Of a stretch of DNA of 64,000 nt, positions 15,117 to 25,098 are shown piece after piece (position 1 is the stretch's first letter; each line of letters starts with the position of its first letter). Made by a program: the position numbers and the translations under genes. The notes beneath the pieces are model-generated. The model was given only the letters and a program-made list of their open reading frames with translations, did not search any database and was not told the DNA's origin. The stretch spans positions 1 through 64,000 of the forward strand of contig JAEPQE010000001.1 of assembly GCA_017640665.1 (NCBI GenBank). Direction: 5' to 3'. Origin of the DNA: Balneolaceae bacterium (GTDB taxonomy: Bacteria > Bacteroidota > Rhodothermia > Balneolales > Balneolaceae).

Positions 15117-17498
15117 ATGCTTAAGAACTACTTCAAACTCGCCTTTCGGAATATCGTCAAATACAAAAGCTATTCGGCAATAAATATTCTGGGGCTAGCT
15201 ACTGGTATCACGCTATGCCTACTCATACTAACTTATGTTAATCATGAGCTCAGCTATGACAGCTTTCATGAAAACAGTGATCGTATCGTTCGGGTAACCA
15301 TGAGCGATGAGGACGGTGAAATAGCAGTAACTCCTTCGATGGTAGCTCCATCTCTGGCATCTATCGCTCCGGAAATAGAAAACTGGGTTCGATTATATGA
15401 ACCTACACGATACAGCCCGGCAATAATAGGTGTTCAGAATCAGAAATTTCAGGAAAACAGTTTTCTATTTGCTGATTCTTCTTTCTTTGAAGTATTCACA
15501 TTTCAGTTTTTAAACGGAGACGCTAACAGTGCTTTGATAAACCCGGGAGCCCTCGTGTTAACAGAGTCGATAGCACGTAAGCTTTTTGGCTCTTTAGATG
15601 TAATAGGAGAAACCGTTTCAACGCAAATCTTTAATACCGAAACTGACTTTGAAGTAACCGGAGTGATTAGAGATATGCCTTCTAACTCACACTTCAGCTT
15701 CGATTATATCGCTTCTCTTTCCAGTTGGAGTTCCTGGTCTCAGCTTAACGATTCTGAAATCAGATCTGCTAATTTCTATACGTATTTAGTGTTGAATTCT
15801 TCGGAGTCTATTTCCCCACTTCAGGATAAAACTAATGCATTTGTAAATGAGCGAATTAAAGAACAACGGGATGTAAATCTGAATTTGGTTCCTTTATCTG
15901 AAATCTATCTTACATCTAATGCAGGAGCTGAGATTGCTCCGATGGGTGATATTTATAGGGTATATGGGTTTATGTTGATGGGGTTAGTGGTGTTGCTAAT
16001 TGCGATTATAAACTATGTGAACTTATCTACTGCCCGATCATCGAGACGAGCTACTGAAGTTGGTATCCGAAAAGCGTTGGGAGCCTATCGAAGCCAGTTA
16101 ATTAAACAGTTTTATGGCGAGTCTACCCTTATCACACTCATTTCTGTGATGATCTCCCTTATACTGGTTGAACTGTTTAATGAAGAATTCTTTGCATTGA
16201 TGGGCAAATCCATTCAATTCACTTTATTAAATGGTTATTCAGTCTGGATTTTAGTAGCCGGAATTGTTGTAGTAACTTCGTTATTGGCAGGCAGCTATCC
16301 GGCCATACTTCTTTCTTCCTTTAAGCCGGTAACTGTATTAAAGGGCATGATCAACAGCTCTTCATCGAGTTCTTTCCTTAGAAAAGGCTTGGTCATATCT
16401 CAGTTTTCCATTTCTACTTTTTTGATTATTAGTACCATTGTGATTTATCAACAAACCGACTTTGTGATTTCCACCAGTCTTGGTTTTGATAAAGAGTCTG
16501 TAATAGTACTCCCTGCCCGAGATCGATACTTAGCTCCAAAACAGGATGTATTGAAATCTGAGATACTTCGACAACCTGGGGTAATGAGTGCTACCTACAT
16601 GTCTAATATTCCGGGTAAAGTTTTTGGCGGTTACGGTGCACAGCATACTCCCGGAACTGACGCAATTAGCACTCAGGCCGGAGCCGCTGACAAAGACCTC
16701 GTAAAAACTCTAGGAATTGAACTTCTTGCAGGCGACGGATTTCCTGAATCTGAAGGGTATACTCTGGAGCAGGGCTATGTTTACCTGATTAATGAAACCC
16801 TGGCCAAAAGATTTGGCTGGACTCCCGAAGAGGCGTTAAATCAGCCGTTCAATGTATTGGGTAATCGCGAAGGCGAAATAGTTGGAGTTGTAAAAGACTT
16901 TAACTTTGCCTCGTTGCACGACGAAGTTAATCCACTCGCGCTTTTTATTAATCCTGATATGCATAACTATTTGCTTATCAAAGTAGCTCCAAACAGCACC
17001 CGGGAATCACTTACCGCCATTGAAGGAGTCTGGGATGAATTAGCACCTCACCGACCTTTTGAATTTGAATTTTTGGATCAGCAACTTGATCAACTCTATG
17101 AGCAGGAAGTACAAACCCGAAACCTGATTTCATTATTCTCGGTTCTGGCAATTTTTATAGCATGCCTTGGACTGGTTGGGCTTTCATCATTCCTGATTGA
17201 ACGCAGAGCTAAAGAAATTGGCATTAGAAAAGTTCTTGGTGCTTCCGTAGCAAATGTCGTCACCCTTTTAACAACAGATTTCCTCAAACTTGTAAGTCTT
17301 GGGTTTATTATCGGGGCTCCAATTGCCTGGTATGCGATGGAACAATGGCTAACCGGTTTTGCCTACAGAATTGAAATTGGAATAGCTGTATTCATTATAT
17401 GTGCCTTGCTTGGAATTATCATTGCGTTTTTAACTGTAAGCGGGCAGTCTGTTAAAGCCGCGCTTACGAATCCCGTCAACAGTCTGAAGAGTGAATAA
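15117..17498 (+). CDS. permease P1 (duplicated MacB/FtsX type)
   Basis: A 793-residue chain with the plan shared by P1-P14. TM1 (about 20-42) follows the family opening MLKNYFKLAFRN and precedes a MacB-type periplasmic domain. A three-helix FtsX block starts near 278 (NLSTARSSRRATEVGIRKALGA). Next comes a further TM near 425 (LRKGLVISQFSIS), a second periplasmic domain, and a second FtsX block near 671 (ERRAKEIGIRKVLGASV). Eight TMs in one chain make it a complete permease, not half of a MacB-like dimer. It ends NPVNSLKSE, a tail nearly constant across the array. It lies just after ATPase 1, in the same unit. The cargo is unknown. Confidence 0.92.
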   Translation: MLKNYFKLAFRNIVKYKSYSAINILGLATGITLCLLILTYVNHELSYDSFHENSDRIVRVTMSDEDGEIAVTPSMVAPSLASIAPEIENWVRLYEPTRYSPAIIGVQNQKFQENSFLFADSSFFEVFTFQFLNGDANSALINPGALVLTESIARKLFGSLDVIGETVSTQIFNTETDFEVTGVIRDMPSNSHFSFDYIASLSSWSSWSQLNDSEIRSANFYTYLVLNSSESISPLQDKTNAFVNERIKEQRDVNLNLVPLSEIYLTSNAGAEIAPMGDIYRVYGFMLMGLVVLLIAIINYVNLSTARSSRRATEVGIRKALGAYRSQLIKQFYGESTLITLISVMISLILVELFNEEFFALMGKSIQFTLLNGYSVWILVAGIVVVTSLLAGSYPAILLSSFKPVTVLKGMINSSSSSSFLRKGLVISQFSISTFLIISTIVIYQQTDFVISTSLGFDKESVIVLPARDRYLAPKQDVLKSEILRQPGVMSATYMSNIPGKVFGGYGAQHTPGTDAISTQAGAADKDLVKTLGIELLAGDGFPESEGYTLEQGYVYLINETLAKRFGWTPEEALNQPFNVLGNREGEIVGVVKDFNFASLHDEVNPLALFINPDMHNYLLIKVAPNSTRESLTAIEGVWDELAPHRPFEFEFLDQQLDQLYEQEVQTRNLISLFSVLAIFIACLGLVGLSSFLIERRAKEIGIRKVLGASVANVVTLLTTDFLKLVSLGFIIGAPIAWYAMEQWLTGFAYRIEIGIAVFIICALLGIIIAFLTVSGQSVKAALTNPVNSLKSE

Positions 17499-17509
17499 TT
17501 GGAGAAACT

Positions 17510-19942
17510 ATGCTTAAAAGTTATCTTAAAATTGCATTTCGAAATCTGGTCAAAAATCCTGGATACTCTTTCATCAATATTTTTGGGCTGGCGCTTGGTA
17601 TTACGGCATTCGTACTCATTCTGCTTTTTATTACCGATGAACTTAGTTATGACAGTTACCATGAAGAGTCAGATCGGATTTATCGTGTTTCAAGAGAATG
17701 GAAAAACCCTGATGGTGAAACCAGTCTGCATCTAGGGCATGTAGCCCCTCCCTTCGCTGAACTAATTAGAGAAGATTACCCTGATGATGTTCAGTATGCA
17801 GTCCGGTTTTTTGATGTATCTCCACTCATCAGTTATGAAGAAAAACATCTGATACAGGATCGCTTTTTCTTTGCAGACGCGGATGTATTTGAAGTTTTTT
17901 CATGGAATATGATAAAAGGAAATTCTTCTACGGCACTCTCCTCTCCTGATGGATTAGTCATTACAGAAAGTATGGCGGAGGTTTATTTTGGTGATGAAGA
18001 TCCAATAGGAAAAGCACTTGAATTCTCTCTTCAGGGCACTGAAATGGTATTTCAGGTGAATGGAGTTATAGAGGATGTACCTGAAAACTCACATTTTCAG
18101 TTCGATTTCCTGGCCTCAATGCAACCAGTAGTTCAATTTTATGGCGGCTACGAACAAATGATGCAGAATTTTGGGAGTAATAACTTTTCAACTTACTTGC
18201 TGCTTTCTGAGCATACCAAACCGGAAGAGTTGGAAGCCAGATTTTCAGCTTTAATGGACAAAATTTTTCCACCTGATGAAGCCGATGGAGATGCCAGAGC
18301 TTCCGATTTTATGAAGCTTCATTTAATGAATGTTACGGATATCCATCTCCATTCCTACCTCGATTCTGAAATTGAAGCCAACGGTAATATCGAATATGTA
18401 TATATCTATATAGCCGTGGCAATTTTCATCCTACTCATTGCCTGTATCAATTTTATGAATCTATCTACCGCACGTTCTGCCCGCCGATCAAGTGAAGTGG
18501 GCTTAAGAAAGGTGATGGGAGCTCAACGTTCTTCTTTAGTACGTCAGTTTATGGGTGAATCTTTTCTATTGGCCTTTCTGGCATTGATCCTTGGAGTCAT
18601 ATTCGTTGAGGTACTCACCCCCTATTTCAATGATTTTGTAGAAAAAGATCTGGCTCTTAATTACTTCTCAGATATAAGATGGGCTCTGGGACTTCTCGGA
18701 GTGGTTGCTTTCATTGGACTTGTTGCAGGAAGTTACCCGGCTTTATTTTTGTCTTCCTTTCAACCTGCTAGCGTACTTAAAGGGTCTTTTCAAGCGGGAG
18801 GAAAACATCAATGGTTCCGCTCTGGACTGGTGGTACTCCAGTTTACAATTTCTATTGCATTGATCGCAAGCATGGGTATTGTGTACAATCAGTTAGAATA
18901 CGTTCAGGAAAAGGAATTAGGCTTTAATAAGGATAATATCGCCGTACTTCCGGTTAGTCCTGAGATTGAGAACAATTATGTTGATATCCGAAACCGTCTG
19001 ATTCAGCAGCCGGGAATTATGGATGTATCCATGCAAAGTCGTGTTCCATCAGGCCGTCTGCTCGATTCTCAAGGCGGGTCTGCCGAAATAAATGGAGAAT
19101 TAGTAGAAATTGATTTCCGAATCGCCGATATCCATGTTAGCCACAATTTTGTTGATTTATTTGGATTAGATATTGTTGCCGGTCGCAGTTTTGATATCAA
19201 CCTTGCAAGCGATTCTTCAGAAGCATTTGTGCTGAATGAATCTTCTATCTATCGCTTAGGCTACGTTTCTCCGGAAGCGGCCATTGGCAAACAATTTAAT
19301 TATGGAGGAAGACAAGGGTTCATCACAGGAGTTGTAAACGACTTTCATTTTGAGTCACTCCATCAAAGTATAGCCCCAATTGTATTTGTGATCTCCAATG
19401 GAAGGAATAATACGATTGCAGTAAAGTTCAGCGATACCTATCAGGAAGAAACCATTGCTTACCTCGAAAATACCTGGGCTGATTACCGACCTAACTTTCC
19501 TTTCACTTATTCTTTGATTGAAGATAATTTTGCAGAGCAATACCAGGGAGAAGAGCGTCTCGGAAAGGTATTTGGCTATTTTGCTCTCCTAGCAATTATT
19601 ATTGCTGCCCTTGGGCTCTTTGGATTAGCATCTTTCACCATCCAGCAACGTGTAAAAGAAATTGGGATCAGGAAGGTGCTTGGAGCTTCTGTCAGCCAGA
19701 TCGTATATCTGCTCTCAACCAACTTTGCGAAGCTCGTCTTAATAGCTTTTCTGCTGGCAACTCCGACTGCTTATTTCGCTATGAATAAATGGCTTGAAAA
19801 CTTTGCATACTCAGAAGGTATAAGTCCATGGATATTTATAATGGGTGGCGGAATTGCCCTTGCGATTGCCTTGCTTACAATCAGTTATCAGGCAATTAAA
19901 TCTGCTCTGCTTAATCCTGCTCATACCTTAAAAAGCGAATAA
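17510..19942 (+). CDS. permease P2 (duplicated MacB/FtsX type)
   Basis: 810 residues. The start is fixed by GGAG (17501-17504) and the family opening MLKSYLKIAFRNLVKNPGYS. It begins 11 nt after P1 ends and is the last gene of the adaptor unit, before the hairpin at 19966. FtsX block 1 starts near residue 297 (STARSARRSSEVGLRKVMGAQ, followed by QFMGES) and block 2 near 687 (FGLASFTIQQRVKEIGIRK). The first periplasmic domain is rich in Met and Phe, and carries the acidic stretch PPDEADGDARASD. The tail is NPAHTLKSE, where most paralogues have NPVDSLKSE. It shares one unit with the adaptor, ATPase 1 and P1, so these four may form the ancestral transporter set. Confidence 0.92.
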   Translation: MLKSYLKIAFRNLVKNPGYSFINIFGLALGITAFVLILLFITDELSYDSYHEESDRIYRVSREWKNPDGETSLHLGHVAPPFAELIREDYPDDVQYAVRFFDVSPLISYEEKHLIQDRFFFADADVFEVFSWNMIKGNSSTALSSPDGLVITESMAEVYFGDEDPIGKALEFSLQGTEMVFQVNGVIEDVPENSHFQFDFLASMQPVVQFYGGYEQMMQNFGSNNFSTYLLLSEHTKPEELEARFSALMDKIFPPDEADGDARASDFMKLHLMNVTDIHLHSYLDSEIEANGNIEYVYIYIAVAIFILLIACINFMNLSTARSARRSSEVGLRKVMGAQRSSLVRQFMGESFLLAFLALILGVIFVEVLTPYFNDFVEKDLALNYFSDIRWALGLLGVVAFIGLVAGSYPALFLSSFQPASVLKGSFQAGGKHQWFRSGLVVLQFTISIALIASMGIVYNQLEYVQEKELGFNKDNIAVLPVSPEIENNYVDIRNRLIQQPGIMDVSMQSRVPSGRLLDSQGGSAEINGELVEIDFRIADIHVSHNFVDLFGLDIVAGRSFDINLASDSSEAFVLNESSIYRLGYVSPEAAIGKQFNYGGRQGFITGVVNDFHFESLHQSIAPIVFVISNGRNNTIAVKFSDTYQEETIAYLENTWADYRPNFPFTYSLIEDNFAEQYQGEERLGKVFGYFALLAIIIAALGLFGLASFTIQQRVKEIGIRKVLGASVSQIVYLLSTNFAKLVLIAFLLATPTAYFAMNKWLENFAYSEGISPWIFIMGGGIALAIALLTISYQAIKSALLNPAHTLKSE

Positions 19943-19965
19943 CAAGCTTTTAGTTGGTTAGCCTT

Positions 19966-19999
19966 TAGCGGTTAGATATCTGAAAAATACTAACCGCTA
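19966..19999 (+). terminator. hairpin between P2 and UAS C
   Basis: TAGCGGTTAG (19966-19975) and CTAACCGCTA (19990-19999) form a perfect 10-bp stem with a 14-nt loop. The following T tract is poor (TTCTCTT), so termination may be partial. It lies 23 bp after the P2 stop codon and immediately before the next control region. Confidence 0.5.
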
Positions 20000-20009
20000 T
20001 TCTCTTACC

Positions 20010-20046
20010 TGTACGATAACGTACACCTTCTGTATAAATCCGTACA
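20010..20046. promoter_or_regulatory. UAS C: double palindrome upstream of P3
   Basis: TGTACGATAACGTACA (20010-20025), a perfect palindrome at its outer seven bases, then CCTTC and TGTATAAATCCGTACA (20031-20046). It has the same 16+5+16 layout as UAS A, B and D. Confidence 0.8.
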
Positions 20047-20099
20047 TGTTTTCCATCAAAACCATTGTTTTTGAGCTGATTTAATAGGTTCCGATAGTT

Positions 20100-20115
20100 T
20101 GGTATGGTTGTTGGA
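20100..20115 (+). promoter_or_regulatory. sigma-54-like promoter of unit P3-P5
   Basis: TGGTAT-GGTTG-TTGGA begins 54 bp after UAS C and 98 bp before the P3 start codon. It has GG at -24 and TTG before -12 as in the other array promoters, with G in place of C at -12. Confidence 0.55.
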
Positions 20116-20197
20116 ACAAGCTGGGTATAGAATCTAAATTGAGATCTGGATATAGGGTTCTATCTCAAAAAATTGACTTCAACATAGCTTCTTTACC

Positions 20198-22612
20198 ATG
20201 CTTAAAAACTACCTGAAAATCGCGTTTAGAAATCTCATCAAAAATAAGAGTAACACTATTATAAATGTTAGCGGTCTAACTCTGGGTGTGGTTTGTGCTC
20301 TGGTTATTTTTTTAGTGATTCAATTCGATTTGAGTTTTGATACGTGGCACAAAGATGGAGATCGGGTATACAGAATTGTTAAGTCCGATTCTGAATATGG
20401 AGATATTAGCTACGATCGTGGCGGGCAGTATCCACTGGCCAAAGCAGTCAAGGAAGATATTGTTGGAATCGAATATGCCTCAATTGCAGATAATAATTAT
20501 GGAAATGACCCTGTAATTTCATACATGGAGGAAGGTATTGTTCAAAATAAATTCAAAGAAAGTAATCTGGTATTCGTTCAACAGGAATTTTTTAACATCC
20601 TCACTTATCAATGGTTAGCTGGTGATTCAGAGTCTGCCCTTGAACGACCCAATACTGCAGTAATAACAAAAAGTTTTGCAGAAAAGATGTTTGGAAATAC
20701 AAACGTCGTCGGCAAAAATCTGGTGCTTAGCATGAGTGGTTCATATTCAGATCTTGAAATTACCGGACTTGTAAATGACCAACCTGAGAATTCAGATTTT
20801 CCATTCACAATTCTAGCTTCTTCTCACTCCAAAAACAGAGATGGTGAAAGTGGTGAAAATGATAGCTGGAGTAGCAGCTCTAGTTCAATTCAAACTTATT
20901 TAAAGCTTGAAGAAGGAGTTACCGTTGAATCAGTAAATGCTCAGCTTGAGGATTTAATCATTAAATATAAAGGGGAAGAAGATGCTAAGTACCTTGAATA
21001 CTTTCTCCAACCACTTTCGGAAATTCATTTTGACAGCAGGTTCGGAAACTATAATGGCCGTACGATTGAAATCCGCATTCTTTTCGCCCTAGGTATAATA
21101 GGCTTATTCCTATTAATCACAGCTTGCATCAATTTTATTAACCTGAATACTGCCATAGCCGTTAGTCGTTCTAAAGAAGTTGGTCTTCGTAAAACCTTAG
21201 GAGGCACAAAAACCCAACTTACCTTTCATTTCCTTGGTGAGACTGCTTTTATCACACTTCTAGCTATCATTCTTGGGATAGGTTTGACAGAAATAGTACT
21301 TCTTAAAATTGAACCCCTTCTCGGGTTTACCCCGGAATTTAATCTCTTCGCTAATACACAAGTTCTAGCTTTTCTCGGCATTCTGTTTTTAGTGATTACG
21401 CTTGCAGCAGGATGGTACCCGGCTCGTCATCTCTCAAGCTTTAATCCTATTGAAGCCATTCGAAATAAGATCAATGCCAGTTATGGAAAAGGAATTACTC
21501 TTCGAAGAGGTCTTATTGTAGTACAATTTACAATTACACAAGTATTGGTAATCGGTACCATTGTAATTGCTACTCAAATCAACCATTTCCAAAATCAGGA
21601 TCTTGGATTTGAAAAGGAAGCTCTTGTTGAAGTTCCCCTCCCAACAAGAGATAAGCAGACCCTCTCAACTTTTAAGAACCAGTTATTAAATCAAGCAACC
21701 ATCAATAATGTAACTTTCTCAAATACGGGGACCACCAGTAACAGTACCTGGGGAGGAAACTATATAGTTACTATTGATACTACAAGATTTGAAAATCATG
21801 CTCAGGTTAAATTTATTGACGAAGACTTCGCAGTCACTTATGGGTTAACTATTCTTGCTGGAAAAAATCTCTCGCCTTCCGATACGGTGTATCAGTATTT
21901 GGTAAATGAAGCCTTTGCTAAACAAGTTGGCTTTGGGGATGATTATGAGGGATTAATTGGAAAAACTAATCTTTTTTGGGGAGCTGAAGCTCCAATAGTT
22001 GGAGTAGTGAAAGATTTTAATACTCAATCATTGCATGAAGGACTTACCCCGGTAGTAATGACAACCCGAAGAAGCTATTTCGTTGGTGGCATAAAAATTA
22101 ATACTGCACAAACCTCTGAAGCACTTGCTGCCATAGAGCAAACCTACAATCAAGTATTTCCCGATTACATCTTTGAGTATTCTTTTCTTGATGACTATAT
22201 CACAGAAATGTATGAGGATGAGCAACGCACTGCGAGAATCATGAATGCTTTTACGCTCATTGCAATTTTAATTGGTTCATTAGGCCTGTTTGGTTTGGTA
22301 TCGTATATGGCAACTACGCGAACTAAAGAAATAGGTGTTCGGAAAGTCCTCGGTGCTAATATTCTGGATATTCTGAAAATATTTGGATTTGAATTAGCCT
22401 TGTTGGTAGGTATTTCATTTGTAATTGCCGCACCGGTTTCCTGGTACTTGATGCAGCAATGGTTAGCTGATTTCGCTTATAAAATAGAATTAGGTCTAAG
22501 CATTTTTATTCTTGCTTTAGCTGGAACAATTCTGATAGCAGTACTAACCGTAGGATATAGAACGATGAGGGCAGCTCTTGCCAATCCTGTTGATAGCCTG
22601 AAGAGTGAATAA
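20198..22612 (+). CDS. permease P3 (close twin of P4)
   Basis: 804 residues, first gene of the second unit. It shares with P4 features absent from the other twelve. These are LSFDTWHKDGDRVYRIV after TM1, a Ser-run DSWSSSSSS in the first periplasmic domain (about 226), NLNTAIAVSRSKEVGLRKTLGG in FtsX block 1 (from about 294) in place of NLSTA...GA, and AGWYPARHLSSFNP in place of AGSYPA. FtsX block 2 (about 683) carries MATTRTKEIGVRKVLGA. By eye about two thirds of the positions match P4, so the pair is the most recent duplication in the array. The ATPase for this unit is not encoded in it. It ends NPVDSLKSE. Confidence 0.92.
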   Translation: MLKNYLKIAFRNLIKNKSNTIINVSGLTLGVVCALVIFLVIQFDLSFDTWHKDGDRVYRIVKSDSEYGDISYDRGGQYPLAKAVKEDIVGIEYASIADNNYGNDPVISYMEEGIVQNKFKESNLVFVQQEFFNILTYQWLAGDSESALERPNTAVITKSFAEKMFGNTNVVGKNLVLSMSGSYSDLEITGLVNDQPENSDFPFTILASSHSKNRDGESGENDSWSSSSSSIQTYLKLEEGVTVESVNAQLEDLIIKYKGEEDAKYLEYFLQPLSEIHFDSRFGNYNGRTIEIRILFALGIIGLFLLITACINFINLNTAIAVSRSKEVGLRKTLGGTKTQLTFHFLGETAFITLLAIILGIGLTEIVLLKIEPLLGFTPEFNLFANTQVLAFLGILFLVITLAAGWYPARHLSSFNPIEAIRNKINASYGKGITLRRGLIVVQFTITQVLVIGTIVIATQINHFQNQDLGFEKEALVEVPLPTRDKQTLSTFKNQLLNQATINNVTFSNTGTTSNSTWGGNYIVTIDTTRFENHAQVKFIDEDFAVTYGLTILAGKNLSPSDTVYQYLVNEAFAKQVGFGDDYEGLIGKTNLFWGAEAPIVGVVKDFNTQSLHEGLTPVVMTTRRSYFVGGIKINTAQTSEALAAIEQTYNQVFPDYIFEYSFLDDYITEMYEDEQRTARIMNAFTLIAILIGSLGLFGLVSYMATTRTKEIGVRKVLGANILDILKIFGFELALLVGISFVIAAPVSWYLMQQWLADFAYKIELGLSIFILALAGTILIAVLTVGYRTMRAALANPVDSLKSE

Positions 22613-22650
22613 AAACCAGCTATAGCCTAATCGTGTAAAAACTAAAAATT

Positions 22651-25062
22651 ATGTTTAAAAATTATTCCAAAATCGCGTTTAGAAATCTCATCAAAAATAA
22701 GAGCCATACTTTTATCAATATTGGAGGACTCTCGCTCGGGGTAATCTGTTCTTTGGTAATATTTCTGGTCATCCAGTTCGATTTAAGTTTCGATACCTGG
22801 CATGAAGACGGAGACCGGATATACAGAGTTGTACGAATTGATTCTGATTACGGGGACATAACATATAGCGAGGGCAATACCTATCCCCTTGCTGAAGCTG
22901 TTGAAAATGACATCTCTGGTGTGGAGTATGTAAGCATTGTTAACACGAATTACGCAAACGTACCTATCATTTCTTATACCAATGGAAATGTGGTGCAGAA
23001 TAGGTTAAAAAACGATTTCACCGTTTTTGTTGAACCGGACTACTTCGATATTTTTACTTATATCTGGATTTCAGGCAATAAAGAAACAGCTTTATCTAAA
23101 CCAAATACAGCCGTTATTTCAGAAGACTTAGCATTTAAACTTTTTGGAGACCTGAATGTCATAGGAAAAGTAATTCAATTTGATGCCGGAACTGTTTCCG
23201 ACCTTGAAATAACAGGAATTGTTAAAGATGTCCCAGATAACTCTGACTTTCCTTTCACTCTTTTTATAGAATCAACCTCAAAAAACAGAGAAGGAAAAAC
23301 TAATATAAACGATTCATGGTCAAGTTCATCCAGCTCAACTCAAACATTCGTCAAGCTGTCATCTGGTGTACTCCCGGAAAATGTAAATGCCCAGTTCGAT
23401 GATTTGATTACCAAATATCAAAGCGCAGATGTAGCTGAGTACCTGGATTTCAGACTTCAACCTTTATCTGAAATTCACTTCGACAGCAGATTCGACACTC
23501 ATTTAGGGCGAGTCGTAGAAAAAAGAACGCTGTTGGCACTAGGTATTATTGGTCTCCTCCTCTTAATAACCGCATTCATTAACTTTATAAACTTAAACAC
23601 AGCGTTGGCAGTAAGTCGTTCTAAAGAAGTAGGTTTAAGAAAGACTCTGGGAGGAACCAGGACACAACTTATCTGGCATTTTCTTGGAGAAACGGCGTTG
23701 GTATCTTTGATTGCAATAGTAGTTGGTGTTGGAATTGCCGAAATCATCACTCCCTACCTTGAGCCAATGCTTGGATTTGAGCCAAAGCTGAATTTAGCTT
23801 TTAACCAATCCGTCCAATTGTTTCTTGTTGGATTGTTTGTTCTTACAACACTAGCCGCAGGATGGTATCCCGCGCGACATCTTTCCAGTTTTAATCCTAT
23901 TGATGCTATTAGAAACCGCATCAATTCCAGTTATGGTAGAGGATTAACACTAAGAAGAAGCCTTATTGTGGTTCAATTCACAATTACCCAGATCCTAATA
24001 ATCGGCACTATTACTATTGCTGCTCAAATAAAATATTTCCAGGAAAGAGATCTCGGATATAATAAGGAAGCCTTAGTGGAAATCGAATTACCGAATAACG
24101 AGGAAGCTACTCTTGAAACTTTTAAAAACATACTCCTTAACGAATCATCCATTCTGGGGGTTACTTATTCTAACACAGGCACTACAAGTAATAGTACCTG
24201 GTCGGGAAATTACTTGGTTATGGAGGATACCGTAAGACTTGAAAACAACGCTCAAATAAAATATGCTGATGCTGATTTTGTTGATACTTATGGGCTTACC
24301 ATTCTTGCAGGAGAAAATCTGACTCCATCCGATACCGTAAATAAATTTCTAGTTAATGAAGCGTTTGCAAAACAAGTAGGCTATGGTGATGACTATGAAG
24401 GTCTGATAGGTAAAATAAATATTTTCTGGGGCGCAGAAGCTCCTATAGTAGGAGTAGTTAAAGATTTTAACACACGGTCTTTACATAGTGAGTTAGGTCC
24501 GGTTGTCATCGCAACACGAAACATGTTTTACACCGGTGCAATACGTATTAACGCAAGCCGAACCTCTGACGCTCTTGCTGCAATTGAGGATGCCTTTGAA
24601 AACACTTTTCCTCAGGCAGTCTATGAGTATGCTTTTCTTGATGATAAAATCGAACGGATGTATAAAGATGAGGAACGTACTGCAAAAATAATGAATGCAT
24701 TTACATTGATTTCTATTCTGATTGGATGCCTTGGGTTATTTGGGTTGGTTTCTTATATGGCTACTACTAAAACGAAAGAGATCGGAGTACGTAAAGTACT
24801 TGGAGCAACTTTACCTGATATTCTGAAAATTTTTGCGGCCGAACTAATCATTCTTACAGGCGCATCCTTTCTGATAGCAACCCCGGTTTCCTGGTATTTG
24901 ATGAAGCAATGGCTGGCAGACTTCGCTTATCAAATTGACATTGGTTTAGAGATTTTCGCACTGGCTCTGATAGGAATTATACTGATTTCAGTACTTACCG
25001 TAGGCTACAAATCAACGAGAGCTGCACTCGCCAATCCTGTAGATAGTTTGAAGAGCGAGTAA
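22651..25062 (+). CDS. permease P4 (close twin of P3)
   Basis: 803 residues, 38 nt downstream of P3 with an AT-rich spacer and no clear ribosome-binding site. It differs from P3 mostly in the periplasmic domains. For instance, GDITYSEGNTYPLAEAVEND replaces the equivalent P3 stretch, and the Ser-run reads DSWSSSSSSTQTF. The membrane blocks are nearly the same: NLNTALAVSRSKEVGLRKTLGG (from about 293) and MATTKTKEIGVRKVLGA (from about 682). Variation concentrated outside the membrane would fit changed cargo specificity on a constant engine, but that is an inference from eye comparison. All key family positions are kept and nothing suggests decay. Tail NPVDSLKSE. Confidence 0.92.
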   Translation: MFKNYSKIAFRNLIKNKSHTFINIGGLSLGVICSLVIFLVIQFDLSFDTWHEDGDRIYRVVRIDSDYGDITYSEGNTYPLAEAVENDISGVEYVSIVNTNYANVPIISYTNGNVVQNRLKNDFTVFVEPDYFDIFTYIWISGNKETALSKPNTAVISEDLAFKLFGDLNVIGKVIQFDAGTVSDLEITGIVKDVPDNSDFPFTLFIESTSKNREGKTNINDSWSSSSSSTQTFVKLSSGVLPENVNAQFDDLITKYQSADVAEYLDFRLQPLSEIHFDSRFDTHLGRVVEKRTLLALGIIGLLLLITAFINFINLNTALAVSRSKEVGLRKTLGGTRTQLIWHFLGETALVSLIAIVVGVGIAEIITPYLEPMLGFEPKLNLAFNQSVQLFLVGLFVLTTLAAGWYPARHLSSFNPIDAIRNRINSSYGRGLTLRRSLIVVQFTITQILIIGTITIAAQIKYFQERDLGYNKEALVEIELPNNEEATLETFKNILLNESSILGVTYSNTGTTSNSTWSGNYLVMEDTVRLENNAQIKYADADFVDTYGLTILAGENLTPSDTVNKFLVNEAFAKQVGYGDDYEGLIGKINIFWGAEAPIVGVVKDFNTRSLHSELGPVVIATRNMFYTGAIRINASRTSDALAAIEDAFENTFPQAVYEYAFLDDKIERMYKDEERTAKIMNAFTLISILIGCLGLFGLVSYMATTKTKEIGVRKVLGATLPDILKIFAAELIILTGASFLIATPVSWYLMKQWLADFAYQIDIGLEIFALALIGIILISVLTVGYKSTRAALANPVDSLKSE

Positions 25063-25098
25063 ATCAACTATTACCCAATTGCACAAAGCTAGAAAATT

